The notes beneath the pieces are model-generated. The model was given only the letters and a program-made list of their open reading frames with translations, had not been told where the DNA came from and did not search any database. Both the position numbers and the translations under genes were made by a program. Positions 45,149 to 54,299 of a stretch of DNA of 64,000 bases are shown here, piece after piece. How positions within the stretch are numbered: the first letter of the stretch is position 1; every line of letters begins with the position of its first letter. The stretch covers positions 1 through 64,000 of the forward strand of contig NZ_NFIU01000002.1 in assembly GCF_002159535.1 (NCBI RefSeq). The letters are read 5' to 3'. The DNA comes from Olsenella sp. An290 (GTDB lineage Bacteria > Actinomycetota > Coriobacteriia > Coriobacteriales > Atopobiaceae).

Positions 45149-45574
45149 ATGCCCAACACCAGCACCGGCTCCGGAGCGACCGAGATCTTCCGCATGCCCG
45201 CGGCCGACTCCACCGTGCCCGACCTCATGGGCTCCGCCAAGCCGCAGCACCCGACGCTCACCATCGTGAAGGGCCCGCAGATCGGCGAGACCTTCGAGCT
45301 CGACGCCCCGGAGATCACCCTCGGGCGTGACCCGCGCAACAGCGTCTTCCTGAACGACATGACCGTCTCGCGCCACCACGCGCGGATGGACCTCTCCAAC
45401 CTGGCCCTCGGCGTCGCCACCATCGAGGACCTGAGCTCGCTCAACGGCACCTGGGTCGACGGCGCGATCGTGAGCAAGGCGAGCCTCAAGGACGGCTCCA
45501 CGATCCAGATCGGGACCTTCCGCATGGTCTTCCACACGAGCGGCCGCCCGCGCAGGATCGACACCGAGGCCTAG
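45149..45574 (+). CDS. FHA domain protein (GarA/OdhI-like)
   Basis: 141 residues. An N-terminal flexible part (1-50) precedes one FHA domain with GRDPRNSVFLND, VSRHHARM and SLNGTWVDG, which together form the phosphothreonine pocket. The N-terminus has ATEIFRM, similar to the TTSVFR segment that GarA/OdhI present to their own FHA domain when phosphorylated by Ser/Thr kinases. The next gene is a MerR regulator of the FtsR kind, matching the garA-ftsR pair of mycobacteria and corynebacteria. A TATCAT box is at 45112-45117. Confidence 0.88.
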   Translation: MPNTSTGSGATEIFRMPAADSTVPDLMGSAKPQHPTLTIVKGPQIGETFELDAPEITLGRDPRNSVFLNDMTVSRHHARMDLSNLALGVATIEDLSSLNGTWVDGAIVSKASLKDGSTIQIGTFRMVFHTSGRPRRIDTEA

Positions 45575-45578
45575 GCCT

Positions 45579-46361
45579 ATGGCGGACGCCGGCTATCTGA
45601 CCATCGGGAAGGTCGTGAAGCGGCTGCAGCAGCAGTACCCCGACCTCTCCGTGTCAAAGGTCCGCTACCTGCAGGACGAGGGGCTCCTCAACCCCTCGCG
45701 CACGCCAAGCGGGTACCGGCTCTACTCCCAGAAGGACGTGCGCCGCCTCGAGACCATCCTCTATCTGCAGAAGAACCGCTTCCTGCCCCTGTCGGTCATC
45801 CGCGAGGAGCTCGACCGCGCCGACGCGGGGCAGCCGCCCGCCCCCGAGGGGCCGCTCGCCGCCGAGCAGGTGACGCTCCCCGCCGACGACGAGGAGGTCG
45901 CCGGCAAGCTCCACCCCCTCGACCGCATGCCGGAGCTCGTGGGGGCCTCGGCCAGCTTCGTGCGCCAGCTCTCCGAGGCCGGCGTCATCGCGCTCACGCG
46001 CTCCCCGCACGGCCGCGACCTCGTGGACGGCCGCGACTTCCCGCTCATCCGCCTCTGCGACGAGCTTCGCCACTTTGGCATCGGCCCTCGGAACCTGCGC
46101 CAGTACGTCATCGCCGCCAACCGCGAGTCCTCCATGTTCGAGCAGGCGCTCGTGGGCTACGCGCGGCGCGGCGGGGGTGTGGAGCTCGAGGACACCGAGG
46201 AGACCCGCCAGCGCTTCCGCCAGGCCTTCTCGCGCATGCTCGGCCTCACCAACGCCGTCCGCGACGAGCTCATCGCACGTCGCGTCAAGGAGCCGTTCAA
46301 GGGCGGGGGAGCGGAGGCACCGCGCCCCGCCGCCACAGAAAAGAGGACCCGCCGTGCCTGA
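45579..46361 (+). CDS. MerR-family regulator, FtsR-like
   Basis: 260 residues, four bases after the FHA gene. The N-terminal MerR winged helix reads YLTIGKVVKRLQQQYPDLSV, then KVRYLQDEGLLNPSRTPSGYR and a helical end. The middle (about 110-165) has a second domain with SASFVRQLSEAGVI and HFGIGPRNLRQY, as in mycobacterial Rv1828 and corynebacterial FtsR, which regulates ftsZ. Conservation of the pair with an FHA protein supports this. Target genes are unknown here; ftsZ is not in the window. The stop overlaps apt by 8 bases. Confidence 0.85.
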   Translation: MADAGYLTIGKVVKRLQQQYPDLSVSKVRYLQDEGLLNPSRTPSGYRLYSQKDVRRLETILYLQKNRFLPLSVIREELDRADAGQPPAPEGPLAAEQVTLPADDEEVAGKLHPLDRMPELVGASASFVRQLSEAGVIALTRSPHGRDLVDGRDFPLIRLCDELRHFGIGPRNLRQYVIAANRESSMFEQALVGYARRGGGVELEDTEETRQRFRQAFSRMLGLTNAVRDELIARRVKEPFKGGGAEAPRPAATEKRTRRA

Positions 46362-46887
46362 CTTCGACTTCGAGAGCCGCATCATCGACATCCCCGACTA
46401 CCCCGAGCCGGGCGTCGTCTTCAAGGACATCACCCCGCTCTTCGACGACGCCGAGGCGCTCGCCGCCGTGGTCGACCAGATCGCCGGGCACTTTGCCGAC
46501 AGGGGCGTCACCAAGGTCGTGGGCGCGGAGGCCCGCGGCTTTCTCGTGGGCGTCCCCGTGGCCTACCGCCTCGGATGCGGCTTCGTCCCCGCGCGCAAGC
46601 CCGGCAAGCTCCCCCGCGCGGTCTACTCGCAGAGCTACTCCCTCGAGTACGGCACCGACGAGCTGCAGATCCACCGCGACGCGCTCACGCCCGACGACCG
46701 CGTCCTCATCGTCGACGACCTCGTCGCCACGGGCGGCACCGCCGTCGCCACCGCGCGCCTCGTCGAGCAGTCCGGCGCCGCGGTCGAGGCCTTCGCCTTC
46801 ATCCTCGAGCTCGCCTTCCTCAAGCCTCGCGAGGTCATCGCGCGCGACTGCCCGCAGGAGGTCTACACCCTCGTCAAGGTCAACTAG
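46354..46887 (+). CDS. apt: Adenine phosphoribosyltransferase
   Basis: 177 residues from GTG 46354, after AAGAGGA. The start DIPDYPEPGVVFKDITPLF is the Apt hallmark, GAEARGFLVGVPVAYRLG and the PRPP loop VLIVDDLVATGGTA follow. It salvages adenine to AMP. The purine permease at 52464 and Apt together would let the cell use external purines. It overlaps the FtsR-like gene by 8 bases and may be translationally coupled. Confidence 0.96.
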   Translation: MPDFDFESRIIDIPDYPEPGVVFKDITPLFDDAEALAAVVDQIAGHFADRGVTKVVGAEARGFLVGVPVAYRLGCGFVPARKPGKLPRAVYSQSYSLEYGTDELQIHRDALTPDDRVLIVDDLVATGGTAVATARLVEQSGAAVEAFAFILELAFLKPREVIARDCPQEVYTLVKVN

Positions 46888-46975
46888 CGGATGAGGCCGG
46901 GGCGCGCCCGCGCGGCGGCCCGGCCGAATTCGTGACCTTCATATGGACGTTTTCTCGCCCCGTCACGGCTCGACC

Positions 46976-46981
46976 TACAAT
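46976..46981 (+). promoter_or_regulatory. -10 box of the NlpC/P60 gene
   Basis: TACAAT lies 33 bases before the start of the gene. The -35 region is weak (TTTTCT-like). Confidence 0.4.
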
Positions 46982-47014
46982 GGTGGGCGTCCAACCAACG
47001 GAAGGAACTCGTTC

Positions 47015-48214
47015 ATGACCCTCAGGCACAGAATCGTCACGGCGGGGCTCGTCGCAGCGCTTGCGTGCCCGCTCGCCCTCACGACGCTGCCCGCCTCGGC
47101 GCTCGCCGACCCCGCCTCCGAGCTCGCGGAGGTCTCCGCGCGACTCGAGTCCCTCGGGTCCGAGCTCTCGGCCGCGCAGGACCAGCTTGCCGAGCTCGTC
47201 ACCCAGCTCGAGACCACCGACTACAGCATCGCCGAGAAGCAGGCCCAGATCGACTCGGCCCGCCAGGACCTCTCCGACAAGCAGGCGTCCCTCGGCGAGA
47301 GCATGAAGAGCACCTACAAGTCGGGAGCGGAGTCGCTCCTGAGCTTCGTCCTCGGCTCCACGAGCCCCGAGGACCTCGTCAACCGCATCTACTACCTCGA
47401 CAAGGTCTCCGAGCACGAGGCGGCCGCCATCGACGAGGTGCGCTCGCTCGCCGAGCAGCTCCAGACCGACATGGAGGACCTCCAGAGCACGCAGGCCGAG
47501 CAGCAGGCCAACGTCGAGGAGCTCAACGCGCAGGTGAGCGACTACGAGAGCCGCGTCGCCGAGGCGACCGAGCTCTACAACTCCCTTGACGCCGAGGTCC
47601 AGGCGCAGCTCGAGGCGCAGCGCAACGCCGAGATCGAGGCCGCCATCGCGGCGGCCGAGGCGCAGGAGCAGCAGGAGCAGCTGACTCAGGCGTCCGACCC
47701 CGAGCCCCCGGCCGCGTCCGAGGAGCCCCAGGGCGGCAACGCCGAGGAGCCCTCGAGCGGGCAGAACACCGCGCCCGCGCCCGACCCTGAGCCGGAGCCG
47801 GACCCCGAGCCCCCCGCGAGCAACCCCGGCGGCGGCACGGGGAACGGGGGCGGCACCACCGGCGGCGGCACGTCCGTCGCGGGCGGGGGCGTCGCGACAG
47901 CGCTCGCCCAGGTGGGCAAGCCCTACGTCTGGGGCGCCACGGGCCCCAGCTCCTTCGACTGCTCCGGCCTCGTGTGCTACAGCTTCGGCTACGCCCGCGG
48001 CCGTACCACCTACGCCATGATCGAGTCCCTCAAGGCCAGCGGCGACTGGGTGACCAGCATGGACCAGCTCCAGTACGGTGACCTGGTGTTCCCGCACAGC
48101 GGGCACGTGGGCATCTACCTTGGCGACGGCAAGATGGTGCACGCCTCGAGGCCGGGCGTCGGCGTCGTCGTGGGCCCGGTCTACGCCTTCTATGGCGGCG
48201 GCTCCTACTACTAG
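47015..48214 (+). CDS. Secreted NlpC/P60 peptidoglycan endopeptidase with coiled coil
   Basis: 399 residues from ATG 47015 after GGAAGGAAC. A signal peptide (1-31, ending ASALA) leads to a PcsB/RipA-like coiled coil (about 33-220) and a Pro/Glu then Gly-rich linker (225-290). The C-terminal NlpC/P60 domain has Cys316 in FDCSGLVCYS and His364 in SGHVGIYLGD. Such enzymes cut stem peptides in the wall during daughter cell separation; the coiled coil usually docks to FtsEX and keeps the enzyme off until needed. No ftsEX here. It follows apt with its own promoter. Confidence 0.92.
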   Translation: MTLRHRIVTAGLVAALACPLALTTLPASALADPASELAEVSARLESLGSELSAAQDQLAELVTQLETTDYSIAEKQAQIDSARQDLSDKQASLGESMKSTYKSGAESLLSFVLGSTSPEDLVNRIYYLDKVSEHEAAAIDEVRSLAEQLQTDMEDLQSTQAEQQANVEELNAQVSDYESRVAEATELYNSLDAEVQAQLEAQRNAEIEAAIAAAEAQEQQEQLTQASDPEPPAASEEPQGGNAEEPSSGQNTAPAPDPEPEPDPEPPASNPGGGTGNGGGTTGGGTSVAGGGVATALAQVGKPYVWGATGPSSFDCSGLVCYSFGYARGRTTYAMIESLKASGDWVTSMDQLQYGDLVFPHSGHVGIYLGDGKMVHASRPGVGVVVGPVYAFYGGGSYY

Positions 48215-48234
48215 GGAGGACTCGCTGACCGGGC

Positions 48235-49815
48235 ATGGCATCCCGTGACGAGCATCAGGTAGAGCGGCGTCTCTCGCGGCGCTTCCAGGCGTCCCTCGTC
48301 TTCGAGGGGGCGCTCGTGGGGCTTGCGGGAGGCGCCGTCGTCGCGCTCTACCGCCTTGCGCTCTCCCTCGCAGAGCACGCGCTGCGCGCCGTCACCGGCG
48401 CCGCGGCGGGAAGCGCCCTTGGGGTCCTCGGCTGGTTCGCCGCGCTCGGCGTGATGCTCGTCATCGTCTCCCGCCTCATCTCCTGGGAGCCCCTCACCTC
48501 GGGCTCCGGCATCCCGCAGGTCGACGCCGAGGTCGCCGGCCGCGCCGACGCGCCCTGGCACCGCGTCATCGCCGCCAAGTTCGCCGAGGGGACGCTTTTG
48601 GCCCTCGCGGGCCTCTCGCTCGGTCGCGAGGGCCCCTCGGTCCAGCTCGGCGGCATGTCGGGTAAGGCCGTCTCGCGCGCGCTGGGGCGCAGGAGAGGGG
48701 AGGAGCGCCTCCTTGTGACCTGCGGTGCCGCTGCGGGCATGTCCGCGGCCTTCCACGCCCCGCTCACCGGCGTCCTCTTTGCCCTCGAGGAGATCCACCG
48801 CGAGTTCACGGCGCCGCTCATCATCTCCGTCATGTGCTCCTCGGTGGTCGCCGACTTCCTCGTCTCCCAGGTCCTCGGCGCCCGCCCCGTTCTGAGCCTC
48901 GTCTTCGTGCAGGACCTCCCGCACCCGTCCTACGCGCTCGTGGTCCTTCTCGGCCTTGTCTGCGGGCTCGTCGGGGCGCTGCACAACCGCGGCATGTTCG
49001 CCTGCCAGGAGCGGCTCTACGCGCGCGTGACGCGCGGCCTGCCGTACGCGCGGCTCGTCGTGCCGTTTGCCCTTGCGGGCGCGGCGGCCTTCCTGTGGCC
49101 CGAGCTCTCCTGCGGGGGAGACGCCATCGTCGAGCTCCTCCTTCGGCCCGAGTCCCTGCCGCTCGCCACCGCGGCGGCGCTTCTCGTGGGCAAGTACCTC
49201 TTCACGACGGCCTGCTTTGGCTCCGGCGCGCCCGGCGGCACGCTCTTTCCGCTCGTCGTGATGGGCGGGCTGCTCGGCGCGCTCTACGCGGGCGGCGCGC
49301 ACGAGCTCGTGGGGCTGCCGGGGGAGTACGCCTCGAACTTCGTCGTGCTCGGCGTCGTCGGCCTCTTCGCCGGGGTCGTCCGCGCGCCCGTGACCGCCGT
49401 CGTCCTGGCCTTCGAGCTGACGGGCTCGCTCGACGCGTTCCTCTCGGCCTCGATCGTGTCGATCGTCGCGTACGTGGCCTCGGGCCTCACCAAGACCGAC
49501 GCCTTCTACGAGCACCTGCTCGCGGCCTTCCTCAAGACCACGACGGACGACCCCACGGTGAGCGGCGCCGGGCTCGAGAAGAGCCTCCAGACCGTGCGCG
49601 TGGGCACGGGAAGCCGCCTGGAGGGGATGCTCGTGCGCGAGGTGCCGTGGCCCGACGGGGCGCGCGTCGTCACGATCGAGCGTGCGGGCACCGACGTCAT
49701 CCCGCGCGGCGAGACCCGCATCCGGGCCCTCGACGAGCTCCTCGTCATCACCGAGGCCGACGCGGCCGACGACGTCATGCTCAAGCTCCGCCTCATGGCC
49801 TCCCAGAAGATCTAG
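48235..49815 (+). CDS. ClC-type chloride/proton antiporter with C-terminal RCK_C domain
   Basis: 526 residues. About 18 membrane segments are followed by a cytoplasmic TrkA-C/RCK_C domain (about 440-526). Selectivity motifs are GSGIP, GREGPSVQ with gating Glu132, and the third block GSGAPGG. Glu186 in ALEEIHREF corresponds to the internal proton glutamate of E. coli ClC, so antiport of chloride and proton rather than a channel is expected. A role in acid resistance or anion homeostasis fits a gut or oral anaerobe. The RCK_C end suggests ligand control. Confidence 0.9.
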   Translation: MASRDEHQVERRLSRRFQASLVFEGALVGLAGGAVVALYRLALSLAEHALRAVTGAAAGSALGVLGWFAALGVMLVIVSRLISWEPLTSGSGIPQVDAEVAGRADAPWHRVIAAKFAEGTLLALAGLSLGREGPSVQLGGMSGKAVSRALGRRRGEERLLVTCGAAAGMSAAFHAPLTGVLFALEEIHREFTAPLIISVMCSSVVADFLVSQVLGARPVLSLVFVQDLPHPSYALVVLLGLVCGLVGALHNRGMFACQERLYARVTRGLPYARLVVPFALAGAAAFLWPELSCGGDAIVELLLRPESLPLATAAALLVGKYLFTTACFGSGAPGGTLFPLVVMGGLLGALYAGGAHELVGLPGEYASNFVVLGVVGLFAGVVRAPVTAVVLAFELTGSLDAFLSASIVSIVAYVASGLTKTDAFYEHLLAAFLKTTTDDPTVSGAGLEKSLQTVRVGTGSRLEGMLVREVPWPDGARVVTIERAGTDVIPRGETRIRALDELLVITEADAADDVMLKLRLMASQKI

Positions 49816-49924
49816 TCACGGCAGCGAGGGGAGGCGCCGGCGCGCGCGTCCTGGGCGCTTGTATTTCCCAGTACTCTCTACTTTACATAAGATGCATTAT
49901 CACGGATTTGAGTGGGCGGGAAGA

Positions 49925-49952
49925 ACGGGGCCCGCGCTTGGTCGGGCCCCGT
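49925..49952 (-). terminator. Hairpin downstream of trxB, possible terminator
   Basis: A 10-bp perfect stem ACGGGGCCCG/CGGGCCCCGT with an 8-base loop. On the minus strand it is followed by TCTTCC, a weak T run. It lies 70 bases after the trxB stop and 110 bases after the ClC stop, so may serve either. The 209-base gap (49816-50024) holds an AT-rich patch (about 49860-49910) with nothing else seen. Confidence 0.5.
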
Positions 49953-50024
49953 CCCAGTACTCCCGCTCCCGGCAAGCCGGGCCTCTGGCACCACAGGCGC
50001 GACAGCGGCCCACGGGCGCCAGGG

Positions 50025-50972
50025 TCAGCCCTCGACCGGCAGGCCGAGGTACGCCGCGGCGCTCGTGGCCGCCACGGCGCCGTCCGCGGCCGCGGTCACG
50101 ATCTGACGGAGCGGCTTGGCGCGCGCGTCGCCCGCCACGAAGAGCCCGGGCGTGCGGGTGGCCATGCGGTCGTCCGTGAGCGCGTAGCCCGCCTCGTCGA
50201 GGTCCACGAGGCCCTCCAGGAGGCTCGTCTCGGGCACGCGGCCCACCAGGACGAAGACGCCGAAGGAGCCCTCGTCGTAGGTCTCGACCGTAGTCTTACC
50301 GGTGCGGTTGTCGCGTAGCGCGATCGAGCTCGGGAGCTCGCCGCCGTCAAGGGCCACCACGCTCGTCATGAGGCGCAGCTCCACGCGCTCGTTGCGCTCG
50401 AGCTCCTCGACGATGGCGGCCTGGGCGCGCAGGTGGTCCTTGCGCACGACCACGGTCACCTTGCTCGCGAGCCGGGCCAGGAACAGCGCCTCCTCGGCGG
50501 CCGAGTTCCCGCCCCCAATTACGAACACGTGTTTGTTTCTATAGAACATGCCGTCGCAGGTCGCGCAGTACGAGACGCCATGCCCCTGGAAGCGCTCCTC
50601 GCCGTCGAAGCCGGCGTGGCGCGGCTGCGCGCCGGCGGCCACGATGACGGAGGCCGCGTCGTAGGTCCCGCCCGCAGCCCTGACGAGGAACCGCCCGGAC
50701 TCCCCCGCCAGCTCGAGGGACTCGACCGGGTCGAGCTCGATGCGGGCCCCGAGGCCCTCGGCCTGGGCCTGCATGGCCTCGACGAGCCCGAAGCCGTCGG
50801 CGTTGGGCACGCCGGGATAGTTGTCGATCTCGCTCGTGAGGATCATCTGACCTCCGAGCGCCTCGCGCTCGAGCGTGACGGCGTCAAGGAGCGAGCGGCG
50901 GGCGTAGATGGCGGCGCTGAGCCCGGCCGGCCCGCCGCCGATGATGACGAGGTCCTTCTTCTCTGCGTTCAT
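50025..50972 (-). CDS. trxB: Thioredoxin reductase-type flavoprotein
   Basis: 315 residues, preceded by GAGGGGAG. FAD-binding GGGPAGLSAA at the N-terminus, redox-active CATC (in SYCATCDG) in the NADPH domain, GGGNSAAEEA as nucleotide-binding loop, and the FAD block GLFVAGDAR near the end. It reduces thioredoxin with NADPH. Length and motifs are standard. No trxA is adjacent. It is monocistronic; the uraA terminator lies upstream. Confidence 0.93.
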   Translation of the reverse strand: MNAEKKDLVIIGGGPAGLSAAIYARRSLLDAVTLEREALGGQMILTSEIDNYPGVPNADGFGLVEAMQAQAEGLGARIELDPVESLELAGESGRFLVRAAGGTYDAASVIVAAGAQPRHAGFDGEERFQGHGVSYCATCDGMFYRNKHVFVIGGGNSAAEEALFLARLASKVTVVVRKDHLRAQAAIVEELERNERVELRLMTSVVALDGGELPSSIALRDNRTGKTTVETYDEGSFGVFVLVGRVPETSLLEGLVDLDEAGYALTDDRMATRTPGLFVAGDARAKPLRQIVTAAADGAVAATSAAAYLGLPVEG

Positions 50973-51040
50973 GTGGGTCTCCCCTCTTCGCGTCTGCGTT
51001 CAGGAACAGGATACCCCGCACTCCCCCGCCGCAACGCGTA

Positions 51041-51078
51041 AATGAGAGATGGCGGCCAGCATATCTGGCCGCCATCTC
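51041..51078 (-). terminator. Terminator of the uraA unit
   Basis: A perfect 14-bp stem (51046-51059 with 51065-51078), loop CATAT, followed on the minus strand by TCATTT. It lies 20 bases downstream of the uraA stop. Confidence 0.8.
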
Positions 51079-51098
51079 GGGTCCGTGCGGGCAGGGGG

Positions 51099-52388
51099 CT
51101 AGGCGCGCCCGGTCTCCTCCGTGCCACCGGGGCGAGGGCCGCCCGGCAGGATGAGGTTGAGCAGGATGCCCGCGAGCGCGGAGGTGGCCATGCCCGGCAG
51201 CGTGTAGTCGCCGATGGGGATCGCGATGCCGGAGGTCTCCATGCCAACGCCCAGGATGATCACGACCGACGCGATCATGAGGTTGCGGTTGACGTCAAAG
51301 TCCACGCGGTTGGAGACGAGCATGCGCAGGCCGTTGGAGGCGATGAGGCCAAACAGGAGCAGGCAGACGCCACCCATGACCGGGCCCGGAATGGACTGGA
51401 TGAGCGCGGCCAGCTTGGGGCAGAAGCCTCCGATGACGAGCGCGAAGCCGCCCGCGTACCAGAAGATCTGCGTGGAGTAGACGCGCGTCACGCTCATGAC
51501 GCCGATGTTCTCCGCATAGGTGGTGGTTGGGGGCCCGCCCAGGAATCCCGAGATCATCGTGGAGAGGCCGTCGCCGGCAAGCGAGCGCGGCAGCATCGCG
51601 CGATAGTCCTTGCCCACGATCTCGCCCACGGCGAGCAGGTGGCCGATGTGCTCGATGACCACCACGATGGCGACCGGCGCCACGAGGGCGATGGCACCCA
51701 CGTCAAAGCGCGGGGCGGAGATGTTGGGCAGGCCTATCCAGGCCGCCTGCTCGACGGCCGAGAAGTCGACGAGGCCAAAGGGGATCGACACGACGTAGCC
51801 CACGATGATGGCGAGAAGGACCGGAATGGTCCCGAAGATCCCGCCCATGCTCGAGAAGACCACGGCGGCCACGAGCGTCACCGCGGCCATGAGGGCGCCC
51901 ACGCCGAAGAAGGCGGTGGTGCCGTCGGACAGGTCGGTCATGAAGGCCATGTCCGCGGCCGTGGCCGAGAGGCCCACGCCGATGACGACCATGACCGACG
52001 CCACGAGGACGGGCGGCAGGAGCCGGTCGAGCCAGCCGGTGCCCACGAGGCGGATGATGCCCGCCACGACGAGGAACACGACGCCGGCCACGATGACGCC
52101 CGACATGGCGGCGTCGAGGCCCTTGGTCGCGCCCACCGCCAGGATCGGGCTGATGAAGGCGAAGGAGCTACCCAGGTAGCTGGGAATCTTGTTGCCGGTG
52201 ACAAGCAGGTAGCAGATGGTGCCGATGCCGGAGCACATGATGGCCACGTTGGGGTCGAGGCCCGTGAGGACGGGCACGAGGACCGTCGAGCCGAACATGC
52301 TCATCATGTGCTGGATGCCGAGGGGGATGGCGCGCGCCACGGAGACGCGGTCGTCAACGCCGATCACCTCGCGCTCGTGCGAGCTCAT
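51099..52388 (-). CDS. uraA: Uracil permease, NCS2 family (UraA)
   Basis: 429 residues, preceded by AGAAGGGAGC. Fourteen membrane segments are expected. The N-terminal GIQHMMSMFGSTVLVPVLTGL is the UraA signature, with the uracil-binding glutamates in VVVIEHIGHLLAVG and TTTYAENIGVM. It imports uracil with protons. It follows the purine permease gene on the same strand with a hairpin between. No PyrR-type leader was seen. Confidence 0.95.
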   Translation of the reverse strand: MSSHEREVIGVDDRVSVARAIPLGIQHMMSMFGSTVLVPVLTGLDPNVAIMCSGIGTICYLLVTGNKIPSYLGSSFAFISPILAVGATKGLDAAMSGVIVAGVVFLVVAGIIRLVGTGWLDRLLPPVLVASVMVVIGVGLSATAADMAFMTDLSDGTTAFFGVGALMAAVTLVAAVVFSSMGGIFGTIPVLLAIIVGYVVSIPFGLVDFSAVEQAAWIGLPNISAPRFDVGAIALVAPVAIVVVIEHIGHLLAVGEIVGKDYRAMLPRSLAGDGLSTMISGFLGGPPTTTYAENIGVMSVTRVYSTQIFWYAGGFALVIGGFCPKLAALIQSIPGPVMGGVCLLLFGLIASNGLRMLVSNRVDFDVNRNLMIASVVIILGVGMETSGIAIPIGDYTLPGMATSALAGILLNLILPGGPRPGGTEETGRA

Positions 52389-52427
52389 GCGACGCTCCCT
52401 TCTGTCGAGGCCTGCAGGGGCATGGAA

Positions 52428-52456
52428 CGGGCCCGGAGCGAGGCGCTCCGGGCCCG
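52428..52456 (-). terminator. Hairpin between the purine permease and uraA
   Basis: A 13-bp stem (52428-52440 with 52444-52456) with a 3-base loop lies 8 bases after the permease stop and 40 bases before uraA. No T run follows, so it may reduce rather than block read-through. Confidence 0.55.
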
Positions 52457-52463
52457 AGGGACG

Positions 52464-53777
52464 CTAGGCGACGAGGAAGTACACGAGGAAGGCTGCGGCG
52501 GCCACCCACATGAGGGGCTTCACCTTCTTGAGCTGGCCCGTGGCCGCGGCGACGATTACGTAGGCAAGGAAGCCGAAGCCGATGCCGTTGGAGATCGAGT
52601 AGGTGAACGGCACGCCCGCGACGATGAAGAAGGCGGGCAGGCCCTCGAGGAGGTCGGACCAGTCGATGTCGGACACCTCGGTCATCATGAGAAAGCCCAC
52701 GAAGACGAGGGCGCCGCAGGTGGCGGCCGAGCTCACGATGGAGATGAGGGGCGAGAAGAACGCCATCAGGATGAACAGGAGGCCCGCCGTGACGGAGGTA
52801 AGGCCCGTGCGGCCGCCGTCGGCGGCGCCGGAGGCGGACTCGACGAAGGTCGTGAGCGAGGAGGAGCCGAGCAGGCCGCCCACGGCCGCGGCGGCGGAGT
52901 CGACCACGAGGATCTGCTTGATGTCCTTGACGCGGCCGTCAGGCTCGAGGAACTCGCCCTGCTTGGCGACAGCCATCGCGGTGCCCATGGTGTCGAAGAA
53001 GTCTGACATCATGAGGGAGAAGGCGAAGATGAGCATCGTCGGGTTGGTGACGACCTTGGCGATGCCCATGATGCCGGACTCGTCCGCGAGGAAGGGCGCC
53101 CCGAAGGTGGAGAAGTCGAGGCCGGAGACGATGCCCGTCGGGGCCTGGGTCACGCCGAGGGGGACGCCCGCAAGGACGGCCACCACGATGCCCAGCAGGA
53201 GGGCGCCCTTGATGTTGAGCGCGTAGAAGACGATGGTGGCCACGATGGAGACGAGGCCCACGAGGAAGGTGGGGCTCATGACGTCGCCCAGGGCGACCAT
53301 CGTGGACTCGTCGGCAACGATGATGCCGCCGTCCTTGAGGCCGATCATGGCGATGAAGAGGCCGAGGCCGACCGAGATCGCGTGGCGCAGCGACACCGGG
53401 ATGGCGTCCATGATGGCCTCGCGCAGGCCGCAGAGCACGAGCACGAGGATGGCGATGCCCTCGATGAAGATCACGCCGCTCGCCGCGCGCCAGTCCCCGC
53501 CCGCCATGGCGGTGAGGCTGAAGGCGAAGATGGCGTTGATGCCCATGCCCGAGGCGCACGCAAGCGGGCGGTTGGAGAACAGGCCCATGCAGATCGTCAT
53601 GATACCCGCGCCGATGCAGGTGGAGGTGACGGCGGCGCTGGCCGGGATGCCGGCGGCGACGAGCAGCGAGGGGTTCACCGCGATGATGTACGCCATCGCG
53701 AGGAACGTGGTGAGACCGGCGCGAATCTCACGGCCGATGCTCGAGCCCCTCTCCTGAGTCTTGAAGAACGTTTCCAT
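52464..53777 (-). CDS. AzgA-type purine (adenine/guanine/hypoxanthine) permease
   Basis: 437 residues from ATG 53777, the start with GGGAAGG upstream; the frame continues to 53849 but without a site. TTFLAMAYIIAVNPSLL at the N-terminus, FDTMGTAMAVAKQ, and GSSSLTTFVESASGAADGGRTG with the family-specific substrate loop are typical of the AzgA-like nucleobase:cation symporters. It would feed Apt. Which purine is preferred is not decidable. It is downstream of nrdR-dut on the same strand. No purine riboswitch was seen in the 75-base leader. Confidence 0.93.
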   Translation of the reverse strand: METFFKTQERGSSIGREIRAGLTTFLAMAYIIAVNPSLLVAAGIPASAAVTSTCIGAGIMTICMGLFSNRPLACASGMGINAIFAFSLTAMAGGDWRAASGVIFIEGIAILVLVLCGLREAIMDAIPVSLRHAISVGLGLFIAMIGLKDGGIIVADESTMVALGDVMSPTFLVGLVSIVATIVFYALNIKGALLLGIVVAVLAGVPLGVTQAPTGIVSGLDFSTFGAPFLADESGIMGIAKVVTNPTMLIFAFSLMMSDFFDTMGTAMAVAKQGEFLEPDGRVKDIKQILVVDSAAAAVGGLLGSSSLTTFVESASGAADGGRTGLTSVTAGLLFILMAFFSPLISIVSSAATCGALVFVGFLMMTEVSDIDWSDLLEGLPAFFIVAGVPFTYSISNGIGFGFLAYVIVAAATGQLKKVKPLMWVAAAAFLVYFLVA

Positions 53778-53852
53778 GCGAAGGCCTTCCCTTTCTATTG
53801 ACACGGTACGTACACTGCGCGAACACGCCCCGCGGGGCGAGAACGTCAAAGG

Positions 53853-54299
53853 CTAGACGCCGCTCGAGCCAAAGCCGCCGGCGCCGCGGTCGGTCTCGTC
53901 GAGCTCGTCGACCTCGACGAGGGAGACGACGGGCACGCGCTGGATGACGAGCTGGGCGATGCGCTCGCCGCGCTCGATGCGGATGCTGCGCTCGGGGTCC
54001 AGGTTGATGGCGCAGACCTTGAGCTCGCCGCGGTAGTGGGAGTCGATGAGGCCGGGGGTGTTGGCCATGGAGAGGCCCTCGCGCAGGGCAAGCCCGCTCC
54101 TGGGCTGCACGAAGCCGGCGTACCCCTCCGGGATGGCGACGGCAAGGCCGGTGGAAACGAGGCGCCGCTCGAGGGGGGGCAGGGTCACGTCCTCGTTCGA
54201 CCTGAGGTCGAGCCCGGCGTCACCGGCATAGGCATAGGCGGGCAGCTCGACCGTCGGGTCGAGCCGCTTCACGGGAAGGGAGACGGTGTGGTCAGTCAT
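53853..54299 (-). CDS. dut: dUTP diphosphatase
   Basis: 148 residues. All five trimeric dUTPase motifs are present: [38 protein letters not shown], and the C-terminal glycine-rich [10 protein letters not shown]. It removes dUTP and gives dUMP for thymidylate synthesis. The start overlaps the nrdR stop by 8 bases, pairing two genes of deoxynucleotide control. Confidence 0.95.
   Translation of the reverse strand: MTDHTVSLPVKRLDPTVELPAYAYAGDAGLDLRSNEDVTLPPLERRLVSTGLAVAIPEGYAGFVQPRSGLALREGLSMANTPGLIDSHYRGELKVCAINLDPERSIRIERGERIAQLVIQRVPVVSLVEVDELDETDRGAGGFGSSGV

Noticed and set aside
53778-53852. Purine riboswitch before the purine permease gene
   Set aside because: The leader is only 75 bases and no conserved aptamer helices or loops could be drawn.
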